Part shown: one piece after another, positions 1 through 6,318 of the stretch
How the letters are laid out: each line of letters opens with the position of its first letter
How positions within the stretch are numbered: the first letter of the stretch is position 1
Source: Desulfobacterales bacterium CG23_combo_of_CG06-09_8_20_14_all_51_8
GTDB taxonomy: Bacteria > Desulfobacterota > Desulfobacteria > Desulfobacterales > Desulfosalsimonadaceae
Length of the DNA stretch: 8,050 nucleotides
Direction of reading: 5' to 3'
Assembly (NCBI GenBank): GCA_002772195.1
Contig: PCSG01000033.1
Span: 11,308-19,357 of the forward strand
Notes under the pieces: generated by a model
Told to the model about the DNA's origin: nothing
What the model saw: the letters and a program-made list of their open reading frames with translations, nothing else
Database searches by the model: none
Translations under genes and position numbers: made by a program

Positions 1-784
1 TTACCCCCAGGGGTTTTCCCGTGGCGCCCATGGTGTAAAGCAGCAGGACCATGTCTTTTTTGGCGTCCACCGGCGTTTCGGCCTCCAGAGGCGCGCAGGC
101 TTCAATGGATTCAAAAAAATCATGGGTCCCGGCAATGGTCTGCTTGGGGGTTTCCCAGAAATATTTCAGGGAATGCGGGATGATCGCCGACGGATCCACC
201 CAGTCTTTGACATTGGTCACAATCACATGGTCCAGAAGGCCGGTTGCTTTTAAATCTTTGACCTTATCATAGAGGATGTCCAGGACGAAGATGGCGCGGG
301 CCCCGGAATCCTTGATTTGGTAGGCGAGTTCCTCCGGCTGAAACATGACATCCACGGGCGTGTGGATGGCCCCAATCATGGCCACCCCATAAAAGGCCAC
401 GATGTGCTGAAGGGAATTGGGCAGCATGGTGGCCACCACATCCCCTTTGCCGATGCCGAGGCTTTTGAGCAGGGCCGCGTATTTGCGGATTAAAACGTCC
501 AGCTCCCGGTAGCTGGCTTTTTTGTCCAGGAAAATAACGGCGGTCTCATCCGGATGGGTTTTCACGGTTTCCTTAAACAGCGCGTAGATCGACACCATGG
601 GAACCGGAGGCAGGGGTTCCATGAACCAGCTCGGATGACTGATGACATAGGCGTCTTCCGGCGCGTATGTTCGACCTTCCTCCAGCCAGATGTCCGGATA
701 TCCGAAACTCCGGTAGCAATCCATCAGCGCTTTATCAAAAAAGCCGGGGCCTGCCTGAAAACGCGGGGGCATGATGTTTTTCAT
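1..784 (-). CDS. AMP-forming acyl-CoA synthetase, N-terminal 261 codons (runs off left edge)
   Basis: This is the N-terminal part of an ANL-superfamily fatty-acid or related acyl-CoA ligase, which activates a carboxylic acid with ATP and CoA through an acyl-adenylate. The frame is open from the ATG at 784 to the window edge without a stop. A good ribosome site (AGAGGAGA, 791-798) sits six bases upstream, which fixes the start. Visible family features are PDETAVIF (78-85), the A1-like SYREL (91-95), LPNSLQHIVAFYGVAMIGAI (121-140), and GARAIFVLD (161-169), a layout typical of LcfB-type ligases. The P-loop (A3) motif, normally YTSGTTGxPKG, is here YTMGATGKPLG (residues 250-260): the first Ser is Met and the conserved Lys is Leu. 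The remaining half or more (A5-A10, C-terminal lid) lies outside the window. The substrate cannot be read from this part. The family call is firm; activity is uncertain because of the altered P-loop. Confidence 0.88.
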   Translation of the reverse strand, partial: MKNIMPPRFQAGPGFFDKALMDCYRSFGYPDIWLEEGRTYAPEDAYVISHPSWFMEPLPPVPMVSIYALFKETVKTHPDETAVIFLDKKASYRELDVLIRKYAALLKSLGIGKGDVVATMLPNSLQHIVAFYGVAMIGAIHTPVDVMFQPEELAYQIKDSGARAIFVLDILYDKVKDLKATGLLDHVIVTNVKDWVDPSAIIPHSLKYFWETPKQTIAGTHDFFESIEACAPLEAETPVDAKKDMVLLLYTMGATGKPLGV

Positions 785-826
785 TGAAGTTCTCCTCTGA
801 AGGAAACCGTGCCAGTGTTCTAACGC

Positions 827-859
827 ATTATAATTATCCGGAAATGGCCGGCATGTCAA
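827..859 (-). promoter_or_regulatory. candidate sigma70-type promoter for the acyl-CoA synthetase gene
   Basis: On the minus strand a perfect TTGACA (-35, 854-859) is followed by AT-rich DNA. A perfect TATAAT (827-832) lies 21 bases on, and AATTAT (830-835) lies at an 18-base spacing. Spacing to the perfect -10 is long, so either the offset hexamer is used or the match is partly chance. The leader to the ATG at 784 would be about 35 bases. This is a motif match only. Confidence 0.45.
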
Positions 860-988
860 TCCGGTTTGACTGAAACGAAGAATAAAAGCCCAGAAACTTA
901 AAAACCGAAGGCGCTGATTCATGAGACAAATTTTGAAATTTCGTGGGGATAAGGTCCACGAATCGATAGGGTGCCGCTATCTTAATCC

Positions 989-1019
989 TTGACTTTTCAT
1001 AGAGGAAATTCAATTTATT
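989..1019 (+). promoter_or_regulatory. weak candidate promoter for the lipoprotein gene
   Basis: TTGACT (989-994, five of six consensus bases) is followed after 19 bases by TTTATT (1014-1019, four of six) in an AT-rich tract. A leader of about 100 bases would then precede the ATG at 1128. The -10 match and spacing are poor, so this is tentative. Confidence 0.28.
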
Positions 1020-1127
1020 AATATGATTTTAACCCTCTTCCCAGGTCCAAACCTAATCCGGGGCCTTTTATCGCGGATTCCTGCTGTCGGCTTTGCCTTT
1101 AATTGAAACAATGGAGAAGGAGATTTT

Positions 1128-1607
1128 ATGAAATTTTATCATTCAATGAGTGTTTTGTTCTTGTGCGTATTGGTTTCCTGCCTGTTTCTCTTTTCTTGCA
1201 AGGATGCCGCCAAAACGGAAAAAGCCGGGAAGTTCGAGATTACCGGGGTTGAGTACAGCATCCGGCAGACGCATGGAGACGAGGGTACCCAGGGGACCCG
1301 GGGTATGTCTTATGTCGTTGATGTGCGCGGTAAAGTAAAAAATATCGGGGATGTGGATGTCAAACGGATGGTGGTAACAGGGTATTGCCGATCATGCATA
1401 CTGGAGTTTACCGGTCAGCGCTGGTTCACCTCGGATTGCGATAAAACCGAGAATCAAAAGAATGTCATCAGTTATCTGCCGGCTGGCGGGGAAGAGGAAT
1501 TCAGCTTTGAAGAGGTGGCGTTTTATTTTACCCACGAGAAAAAAGCACCTGAAAATATTCCCGAGAAAATTGAAGTCGTTGTCGAGTCTTTTGAAACAGT
1601 GAAGTAG
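1128..1607 (+). CDS. small predicted lipoprotein, FxLYD-like beta-sandwich
   Basis: The 159-residue protein has a strong ribosome site (GGAGAAGGAG, 1113-1122) and a type II signal sequence: a basic, hydrophobic N-terminus with two possible lipoboxes, LVSC ending at Cys18 and LFSC ending at Cys24. Cys24, followed by the charged KDAAKTEKAGK, looks the more natural lipidation site. The mature part contains VVDVRGKVKNIGDVDVKRMVVTGY (63-86), which resembles the VxGxVkNxgd strands of FxLYD-type and similar Ig-like domains found in envelope lipoproteins. The matching later part is LPAGGEEEFSFEEVAFYF (117-134). It also has a CRSC pair (87-90) and Cys104, which could form a disulfide or bind metal. 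No specific function is recognised. It stands alone: divergent from the upstream ligase gene and convergent with glpB. The lipoprotein call is good; the fold is an inference. Confidence 0.72.
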   Translation: MKFYHSMSVLFLCVLVSCLFLFSCKDAAKTEKAGKFEITGVEYSIRQTHGDEGTQGTRGMSYVVDVRGKVKNIGDVDVKRMVVTGYCRSCILEFTGQRWFTSDCDKTENQKNVISYLPAGGEEEFSFEEVAFYFTHEKKAPENIPEKIEVVVESFETVK

Positions 1608-1645
1608 GCGACATAAAAAACCGGATTGGACTTGATTTCGGCGGC

Positions 1646-2947
1646 TTAAAGCATTTTCTGAAAAGCCTTCACCGCCCCGTAGGCTGTGGCGATGGCCAGG
1701 CCGGCCCCGCATTTCTGGCGCATCCAGTCCTGGTGGGCCAGGATGGAGCCGGCGGCAAACAGGGTGTCATAAACCGGTCGGCCGGCAAGGTCGGTTGGCC
1801 GGAATAAAGCATCGATTTCAAGGCCGGCCTGATTGATCCCGTGGCCTCGGGGGTCGAAAAAATTCGTCTGGTGCCAGAGAGCCCGGTCCGGGGGCTGAAA
1901 CACCGGCAAATCAAAAAGGGGCTCCCGGATGGCTTTTCGGCCCGCATGAAGCCCCATTCCCAGAAATCGTCCCCCGGCCAAAATCACGCCGTCGGATTCA
2001 ATGATATGCTCGACGTCGCCGGTGGCCCGGTCCCCCACGCTCAAGACAAAACTTCCATTTTTCTGAACTTCTGCTGTAACGACCCGTTTTTGAGCGAACA
2101 TCCGGATCCCTCCGGCAACCAGGCGCTTATCCAGGGCTTCTTTTAATCGGGTGCCGGGAACCGATGGCGGGATGGTCGGGATTTCAAACACCGCAACGCC
2201 CAGCAGTTCCTCAAGATGCTCCCGAACTTCCCGGGGTTTATAAATTCCCAGGATCGCCGGCAGTCCCAGGGCCATGGCGTCTCCGAGATCGGGCCGGATG
2301 GCGTCGGCCAGGGCGATCCGGTTGGATTCGATCTCCAGAGACCGGGCCATATGTTCCGGATACAGATCCGCCGAAGGCCCGACCGCCGGAAAGGATACCC
2401 GTAGATAGCGGATCGCCGGCCAGCGGGGCGTCAGCATGTCGGCGATCTGTTTTGCGCTGAAAGCTTTCAGCCCCCAGAAGTCAACGATCAAGCAAGATTG
2501 TTTTTCTTTGAGCGCCTTCGCCCCGGCCCACATGGAGCGCGGCACCGCGTATGTCGGTTTGACTGTTCCCACCGGCGTGATCACTTCCGTGTTTTGGTTT
2601 TTATCGGCCACATAGGGGCGTTCCGCCGCAGAAAGAAACGCCATGAACTGATCCATGGCAGCTCTAATGTCCGACCGGCTCAGGCGGGCATAGGGATGGT
2701 TTGGAGCATCGCTGATCAGTTGTTCAATGGCATCCCAGGGATTGTCCCAGACCTTGCCTGATTCAACCGGATGAACGCCCATCAGGTCAAGAAAGCCGCT
2801 CGAGTAAATCATTCCGCTGTTCACGCCCACCTGGACCGTGTCAATGTGATTTGCGGACGCAAAACAGGCGGCGGCCATGCCGGCCATGCCGGCCATGCCG
2901 GTGCCGATGATGGTGAGGCGCGCTTTGGTCTTTGGAATGGGGGTCAT
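1646..2947 (-). CDS. glpB: anaerobic glycerol-3-phosphate dehydrogenase subunit B (GlpB)
   Basis: GlpB is the flavin-binding partner of GlpA in the anaerobic dehydrogenase that oxidises sn-glycerol-3-phosphate to dihydroxyacetone phosphate. I place the start at ATG 2947, giving 433 residues (E. coli GlpB is about 419), because it overlaps the glpA stop as ATGA, the usual sign of translational coupling. An upstream ATG at 2986 in the same frame lies inside glpA and is less likely. The N-terminus has the dinucleotide-binding pattern GTGMAG (15-20), here extended by an extra Met-Ala-Gly unit encoded by a 9-bp tandem repeat. The family signature SSGFLDLMG (49-57) follows. The C-terminus has LPVFQPP, then LFAAGSILAHQDW and CGAGLAIATAYGA, the FAD-domain closing segments seen in GlpB. 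glpC, which normally follows, is absent; the next gene is convergent. The identification is confident. Confidence 0.9.
   Translation of the reverse strand: MTPIPKTKARLTIIGTGMAGMAGMAAACFASANHIDTVQVGVNSGMIYSSGFLDLMGVHPVESGKVWDNPWDAIEQLISDAPNHPYARLSRSDIRAAMDQFMAFLSAAERPYVADKNQNTEVITPVGTVKPTYAVPRSMWAGAKALKEKQSCLIVDFWGLKAFSAKQIADMLTPRWPAIRYLRVSFPAVGPSADLYPEHMARSLEIESNRIALADAIRPDLGDAMALGLPAILGIYKPREVREHLEELLGVAVFEIPTIPPSVPGTRLKEALDKRLVAGGIRMFAQKRVVTAEVQKNGSFVLSVGDRATGDVEHIIESDGVILAGGRFLGMGLHAGRKAIREPLFDLPVFQPPDRALWHQTNFFDPRGHGINQAGLEIDALFRPTDLAGRPVYDTLFAAGSILAHQDWMRQKCGAGLAIATAYGAVKAFQKML
2872..2901 (-). repeat. 9-bp tandem repeat, 3.3 copies, inside glpB
   Basis: Three perfect plus-strand copies of GGCCATGCC (2873-2881, 2882-2890, 2891-2899) with partial matches at both ends. 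On the coding strand this encodes repeated Met-Ala-Gly units within the glycine-rich nucleotide-binding loop of GlpB. A 9-bp unit keeps the reading frame, so copy-number change would lengthen or shorten the loop by three residues without breaking the gene. Confidence 0.9.
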
Positions 2948-4536
2948 TTCGTTTCTTTCTGTGAATGAAGTGAAGCATCCGGACAAAGTTCAAGGCTGAA
3001 AAACCCGCAATGCATGGCTTCCTGGAGTTCCGCCTGGATCACCGGGGTGTCCCAGAGCAGGCACCGCTGCCCTTTCCAGCGCTCGTTGATAAACGATCGG
3101 ATCTCGGACGCGCCCTGGTCGGATCGCAGGTGATCCCGGTCATACAGGTAAGCGGCGATCCTCAGGCTGCAGAAATTGCCCTGACAGGAGCCTTTGCCGA
3201 TGCGGCTGCGCTTGCCGATGCCTTTCAAATCCGCCTGTTTGTTGAAGATGTCGAAATACCCGACGATTTCCTCAATGGCGCTCTGGGGCACCATTTCACA
3301 TTCGCACAAGAGCAGATCATCCCTTTCGTGGGCGGAAAACCAGCTTTTGGGGGAAAATCCCGGAACCGCCCACCGGGTTTCATGGCTGGAGATCAGGGGA
3401 ATCCGGCGGGTCAGGCAGGGAGCGGAAACGCCCAGCCGGGAGCAGACCATATCCGATGTTTTTTCCGCCATCAGGCGGAACGTGGTCAGCTTTCCGCCAG
3501 TGATGGTGATAAAATTGTCAATGCCGTCCCGGGCGTGGTCCACCAGATCAAACCCCCGGGTGACGGACCGGTCGTCGCCTTTCCCGCCGCCGCCCAGAAG
3601 CGGCCTCACCCCGGAGTAAGCCCGGATATAGCGGGCGGTTTCCAGAACCGGCATCATGCACGCGCCTTCGGCGACGATCCGGTCGACTTCCGCGATGGTC
3701 GGCGTGATTTCGTCTAAGGATTCCATGCGCAGGGATGTGGTGCCGATAATGGAAACCGTACCGCCGGGGACCAGGATATCGGCATCTCCCGGGGGCCGGA
3801 GCCGGTTGATCACGCGCTGGGTGATCCGGCTGTGGGTGATGAGCAGGGTTCCTTTGGAATAGATCAGGGAAATGGCGGCGCCGGCCAGGGCCGCGACTTG
3901 TCCTGCCCAGGCCCCGGTGGCGTTGACAATGATGTCCGCTTCAATGGAAACCCTTTCTCTGGTGATTTTTTCGATCAGATCGACGGACTCTATGCGGCCG
4001 CCTTTTTGGTGAAAGGCGATGACTTTTAAATGCCGCAGAAATTTGCATCCGAGTTTCTGGGCGTCGGTGATGTTTTCGAGGACCAGCTTGAACGGATCAA
4101 CAGAGGCGTCTTCCACCGCATAGGCGGCGATGATTTTATCGGAAAGGGCTGGTTCCGCGGCCCGGGCTTCGGCAACGTCCATGGGCCGGCAGAACAGGCC
4201 GGAGCTGTCGCAAAATCCCTGAAAATCAGCGATAAATTTTTCATTATCGCCTTCAACCGCCACGAAAAGCCCGCCGGTCTCTTCGATGCAATCCGGCGCC
4301 ATGTGCTTTAAGAGACGGTTTTCATCCCGGCATTCTTTCGCGGACTCCGGATCATTGGACACATAGCGGGCGCCGCTGTGCAGCAAACCGTGGTTGGCGC
4401 CGGACGCGCCGGCATTAATATCATTTTTTTCAACCAGGATGCATTTGACGCCCCGCAGGGATAAATCCCGGGCAACGCCGGTGCCGGTGGCCCCGCCGCC
4501 GATGATGAGCGCCTGTGTTTTTAAATTTTTTTTCAA
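2944..4536 (-). CDS. glpA: anaerobic glycerol-3-phosphate dehydrogenase subunit A (GlpA)
   Basis: GlpA is the catalytic FAD subunit of anaerobic glycerol-3-phosphate dehydrogenase, active at the inner face of the cytoplasmic membrane. The 530 residues match E. coli GlpA (542) along their length. Visible segments are IIGGGATGTGVARD (FAD loop, 11-24), NHGLLHSGARY (48-58), VDPFKL (146-151), NATGAWAGQ (205-213), DADILVPGGTVSIIGTTSLR (251-270), AYSGVRPL (306-313) and FITITGGKLTTFRLMAE (342-358). The C-terminal BFD-like [2Fe-2S] domain is complete: CEC at 411-413 and CQGNFC at 451-456 give the CxC...CxxxxC ligand set, followed by INERWKG. The start is TTG at 4536, because no ATG is placed near the expected N-terminus and a GGGGGGAGA site precedes it. 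It is the first gene of a glpAB operon and overlaps glpB by four bases. The identification is confident. Confidence 0.95.
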   Translation of the reverse strand: MKKNLKTQALIIGGGATGTGVARDLSLRGVKCILVEKNDINAGASGANHGLLHSGARYVSNDPESAKECRDENRLLKHMAPDCIEETGGLFVAVEGDNEKFIADFQGFCDSSGLFCRPMDVAEARAAEPALSDKIIAAYAVEDASVDPFKLVLENITDAQKLGCKFLRHLKVIAFHQKGGRIESVDLIEKITRERVSIEADIIVNATGAWAGQVAALAGAAISLIYSKGTLLITHSRITQRVINRLRPPGDADILVPGGTVSIIGTTSLRMESLDEITPTIAEVDRIVAEGACMMPVLETARYIRAYSGVRPLLGGGGKGDDRSVTRGFDLVDHARDGIDNFITITGGKLTTFRLMAEKTSDMVCSRLGVSAPCLTRRIPLISSHETRWAVPGFSPKSWFSAHERDDLLLCECEMVPQSAIEEIVGYFDIFNKQADLKGIGKRSRIGKGSCQGNFCSLRIAAYLYDRDHLRSDQGASEIRSFINERWKGQRCLLWDTPVIQAELQEAMHCGFFSLELCPDASLHSQKETK

Positions 4537-4542
4537 AGAGAA

Positions 4543-4551
4543 TCTCCCCCC
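4543..4551 (-). promoter_or_regulatory. ribosome binding site supporting the TTG start of glpA
   Basis: GGGGGGAGA on the minus strand lies six bases before the TTG at 4534-4536. It supports this non-ATG start, which places the FAD-loop glycines at residues 13-18 as expected for GlpA. Confidence 0.6.
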
Positions 4552-4720
4552 TGAGGCGGCCGAACTGCTGAAATTGAAAACCGGAAAATCCGGATGGACC
4601 GAATTTATTTACTTTATCAGAAAGTCGGGCATTTTTGAACCAATTTTATTTCTATTATTTGTTGCGGATATGGATTTGTGGGGAGGCTGGTGGATAGCAT
4701 CAGGCGGCGGATTTTTTTCT

Positions 4721-4749
4721 TTGCCAATTTTTTGTCAGGTCTCTATGAT
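4721..4749 (+). promoter_or_regulatory. sigma70-type promoter for the SagB relic/dehydratase operon
   Basis: TTGCCA (4721-4726, five of six) and TATGAT (4744-4749, five of six) are separated by the ideal 17 bases. Transcription would begin near 4756, leaving a leader of about 38 bases before the ATG at 4794. An 11-base palindrome, GATGAATCATC (4747-4757), overlaps the -10 and the probable start point and is placed where a repressor could act. This is the best promoter match in the window. The operator is a guess. Confidence 0.6.
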
Positions 4750-4793
4750 GAATCATCGTTATGTGGTTTCATGGAATCAAAAGGGCGGTTTTT

Positions 4794-4971
4794 ATGTGTC
4801 AACACCCCCGAACCTATCACGAGGCAACCCGCTACGGCCGGTATGCCATGGACCACCATGCTCTGGATTGGGACCGACCAGCCCAATCCCTATAAGTCCT
4901 ATGACGGCTTGGACGCGGTGCCGCTCCCGGAAGCCGGCGGGCTGCCGGATGTCTTCCGCTTGTGTTCATGA
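4794..4971 (+). pseudogene. relic N-terminus of a SagB/ThcOx-type nitroreductase-family dehydrogenase
   Basis: Two frames together read as the N-terminal region of SagB-type FMN dehydrogenases, the family that includes the azoline oxidases of thiazole/oxazole peptide pathways and many stand-alone proteins. From ATG 4794 the frame gives YHEATRYGRYAMDHHALDWD and then stops at 4893-4895. One base over, the frame continues DQPNPYKSYDGLDAVPLPEA (from 4876) and stops at 4969-4971. Removing one C of the CC at 4874-4875 would join them into the family pattern H-E-x-T-x-Y...LDW-x-x-QP...YKxYxG. The nitroreductase domain that should follow (about 200 residues) is absent; the next gene starts 28 bases on. 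So the gene is both frameshifted and truncated. It retains a promoter and a purine-rich stretch (AAAAGGG) before its ATG. No active enzyme can be made. The family call rests on motif memory. Confidence 0.72.
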
Positions 4972-4987
4972 CCCATTTGGACCGGCT

Positions 4988-4992
4988 GGGAG
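4988..4992 (+). promoter_or_regulatory. ribosome binding site for ATG 4999
   Basis: GGGAG six bases before the ATG at 4999. It favours 4999 over the in-frame ATG at 5096 as the true start of the dehydratase gene, since no purine-rich site precedes 5096. Confidence 0.55.
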
Positions 4993-4998
4993 AAAAAT

Positions 4999-6112
4999 AT
5001 GGAGATTGATCAACAACTCAAGCGATTGAAAAAAGACGGCCGGGAAATTCTCGGGTGTTTTCCCCTGTATCCGCCCCCTGGAGCTGTTTTACGCCATGGA
5101 CCTGACGCCCGTGGTGCTGTGGGGGCTGGGGGAAGCCGCGGCCGGAACCCCGGAAAGCGACCGGCATCTTCAGAATTACACCTGCTCGGTGGCCCGGCAT
5201 CTGACGGAATTCGTTTTGTCCGCGGACACCGGCCTGCTTGACGGCCTGTTCATGTACAATGCCTGTGATACCCTTCGAAATCTGCCGGAGATCATTGAAA
5301 GCGGACTTGCGGAAAAAGGCCGGAATCTCCCTCTGATCCGGGTCCATATCCCCATGGCTCTGCCCGCCCACACCGATGTGTCCGCGTATTTTAAAAACGA
5401 AATGGCCCGTCTGATTCGGGAATTGGAGGCGCTTTTTAATGTGACTTTCTCCGGCAAAAAATTCATCGAGGCTGTAAAAAACGTCCGGGAAATCCGGCAA
5501 TTGATGCTGGCGGCGGAAAACCGGGTGGCGGAAGGGAGGCTGAGCTTTGCGGATTTCGCAGAGGCTTTGACCGTCTGCCGGTTTTCTCCCTTTGACGAAC
5601 AGACGGCCCTTCTTGCGGCTTTGAACAACGGGAATCCCCATTGTTCACCCGGCCATGATTCCGGGCCGGGGGTGATCGTCAGCGGCATCCTGCCGCCCCC
5701 CACACCCGTCATCCACGCCATCGAGTCCGCCGGGCTCCGCATCGTGGGCAATGATATCGCATCACTGGGCCGCTCCTATGCCAGCATGCCGGAAATCCGG
5801 GAGGATCCAGGGGCCTATTTTCTGGATTTTTACTATCAGCATTTTCCCTGTCCCACCCTGCTTTATACCGGAGACCGGCGCACCATGTCCCTGCTGCATC
5901 TGGTGGAAAAGACACGGGCCGCAGGCGTGATTTTCATGGGGGAAAAATTCTGCGAATATGAATATTTTGAATTTCTCCATCTGACGGGCCGGCTCAAGGA
6001 GCGGGGAATTTCGACCCTGGAGTTTGAAATCGCAGGATACGACACGGCCCATTTGTCGGCCCTGGAGTCACGGATCGAGGCTTTTGCAGAGTTATTGAAA
6101 CAACGGGATTAA
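4999..6112 (+). CDS. 2-hydroxyacyl-CoA dehydratase/BcrC-type subunit, 5' frameshift
   Basis: This is a member of the HGD-D (PF06050-type) family, whose dimers use [4Fe-4S] clusters for radical dehydration of 2-hydroxyacyl-CoA or reduction of aromatic acyl-CoA. Reading from ATG 4999 gives a helical lead and ILGCFPLYPP. At the run of five C (5074-5078) the frame must shift one base to continue LELFYAMDLTPVVLWG, the family pattern G-x-F-P-x-x-x-P-x-E-L-x-x-A-x-G-x-x-P-V-x-L-W-G. With one C removed the protein is 370 residues, near BcrC or HgdB (about 380). As written, only a 338-residue form from ATG 5096, without a ribosome site, is continuous. Probable cluster ligands, numbered from 5096, are Cys30 (NYTCS), Cys57 (YNACD) and Cys286 (EKFCEYEY). 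GILPPPTPVIHAIE (197-210) and the C-terminal ESRIEAFAELL are also typical. Substrate unknown. The family is sure; function depends on whether the shift is real. Confidence 0.85.
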
Positions 6113-6148
6113 TGCTCTGATTCTTGAATTCGATAATGGTTTCAAATC

Positions 6149-6253
6149 GTAGGAGGGATTAGCGAAGCGTAATCCATCGAAGGAAAATGCCAATTTTGAA
6201 AAGACGCGACAAAAATACCAAACGGCGGATTACGCTGCGCTAATCCGCCTTAC
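6149..6253. repeat. inverted pair of REP-like palindromes between the two dehydratase genes
   Basis: The left arm (6149-6175) and the reverse complement of the right arm (6224-6253) share 23 of 27 bases, with the core GGATTAGCG(A/C)AGCGTAATCC differing at one base. Each core is itself nearly palindromic (GGATTA...TAATCC; the right arm extends to GGCGGATTA...TAATCCGCC), so each can fold as a hairpin and the two can also pair across the 48-base middle. This is the layout of REP/BIME doublets or a small non-autonomous element. From memory, the core resembles a palindrome widespread in intergenic DNA of many bacteria. It fills most of the 206-base gap between 6112 and 6319 and, as RNA, could cause partial termination or stabilise the upstream message. 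Confidence 0.85.
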
Positions 6254-6318
6254 GGAAAATGATTTAAAAATTTAGGAAAGGGGTTTATCTTCTCCCGCTC
6301 TGAAAAGAGGACATTTTT

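Larger units (their letters stand above)
785..1127. other. 343-bp non-coding divergent spacer
   Basis: This spacer separates the outward-facing acyl-CoA synthetase and lipoprotein genes. I see no credible coding frame or RNA gene in it. It holds the minus-strand promoter candidate at 827-859, a short perfect inverted repeat GATAG/CTATC (965-969 and 977-981, 7-base loop), and directly after it a TTGACT hexamer in AT-rich DNA that could start transcription towards 1128. The short hairpin next to that hexamer could be an operator, but 5-base arms are weak evidence. Confidence 0.6.

Noticed and set aside
1608..1645. possible bidirectional terminator between the convergent lipoprotein and glpB genes
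   Set aside because: I found no stem of useful length beside a T run; only a CCG/CGG match at a wide loop.
3010..3717. 235-codon plus-strand frame opposite glpA
   Set aside because: It lies wholly within the strongly supported glpA gene and reads as an antisense shadow.
4581..4593. short hairpin CCGGA-AAA-TCCGG upstream of glpA
   Set aside because: The five-base stem has no T run and no matching second copy, so it is too weak to call as an operator or terminator.
4614..4643. minus-strand promoter for glpA (TTGGTT, 18 bases, TGATAA)
   Set aside because: Both hexamers match the consensus poorly. The AT-rich tract makes a promoter there plausible, but the exact site is not supported.
4960..5019. 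frame reading MTHLDRLGEKYGD before the BcrC-like gene as an alternative N-terminus
   Set aside because: It stops at 5017-5019 before joining the dehydratase frame and has no better ribosome site than ATG 4999; it may only be remnant sequence.
4394..5029. 211-codon plus-strand frame crossing the glpA start, the spacer and the SagB relic
   Set aside because: Its translation has no recognisable domain and spans a divergent promoter region; the SagB-like motifs lie in other frames.
5018..5641. 207-codon minus-strand frame opposite the BcrC-like gene
   Set aside because: It has no ribosome site or motifs, and the plus strand carries clear conserved dehydratase motifs across the same bases.
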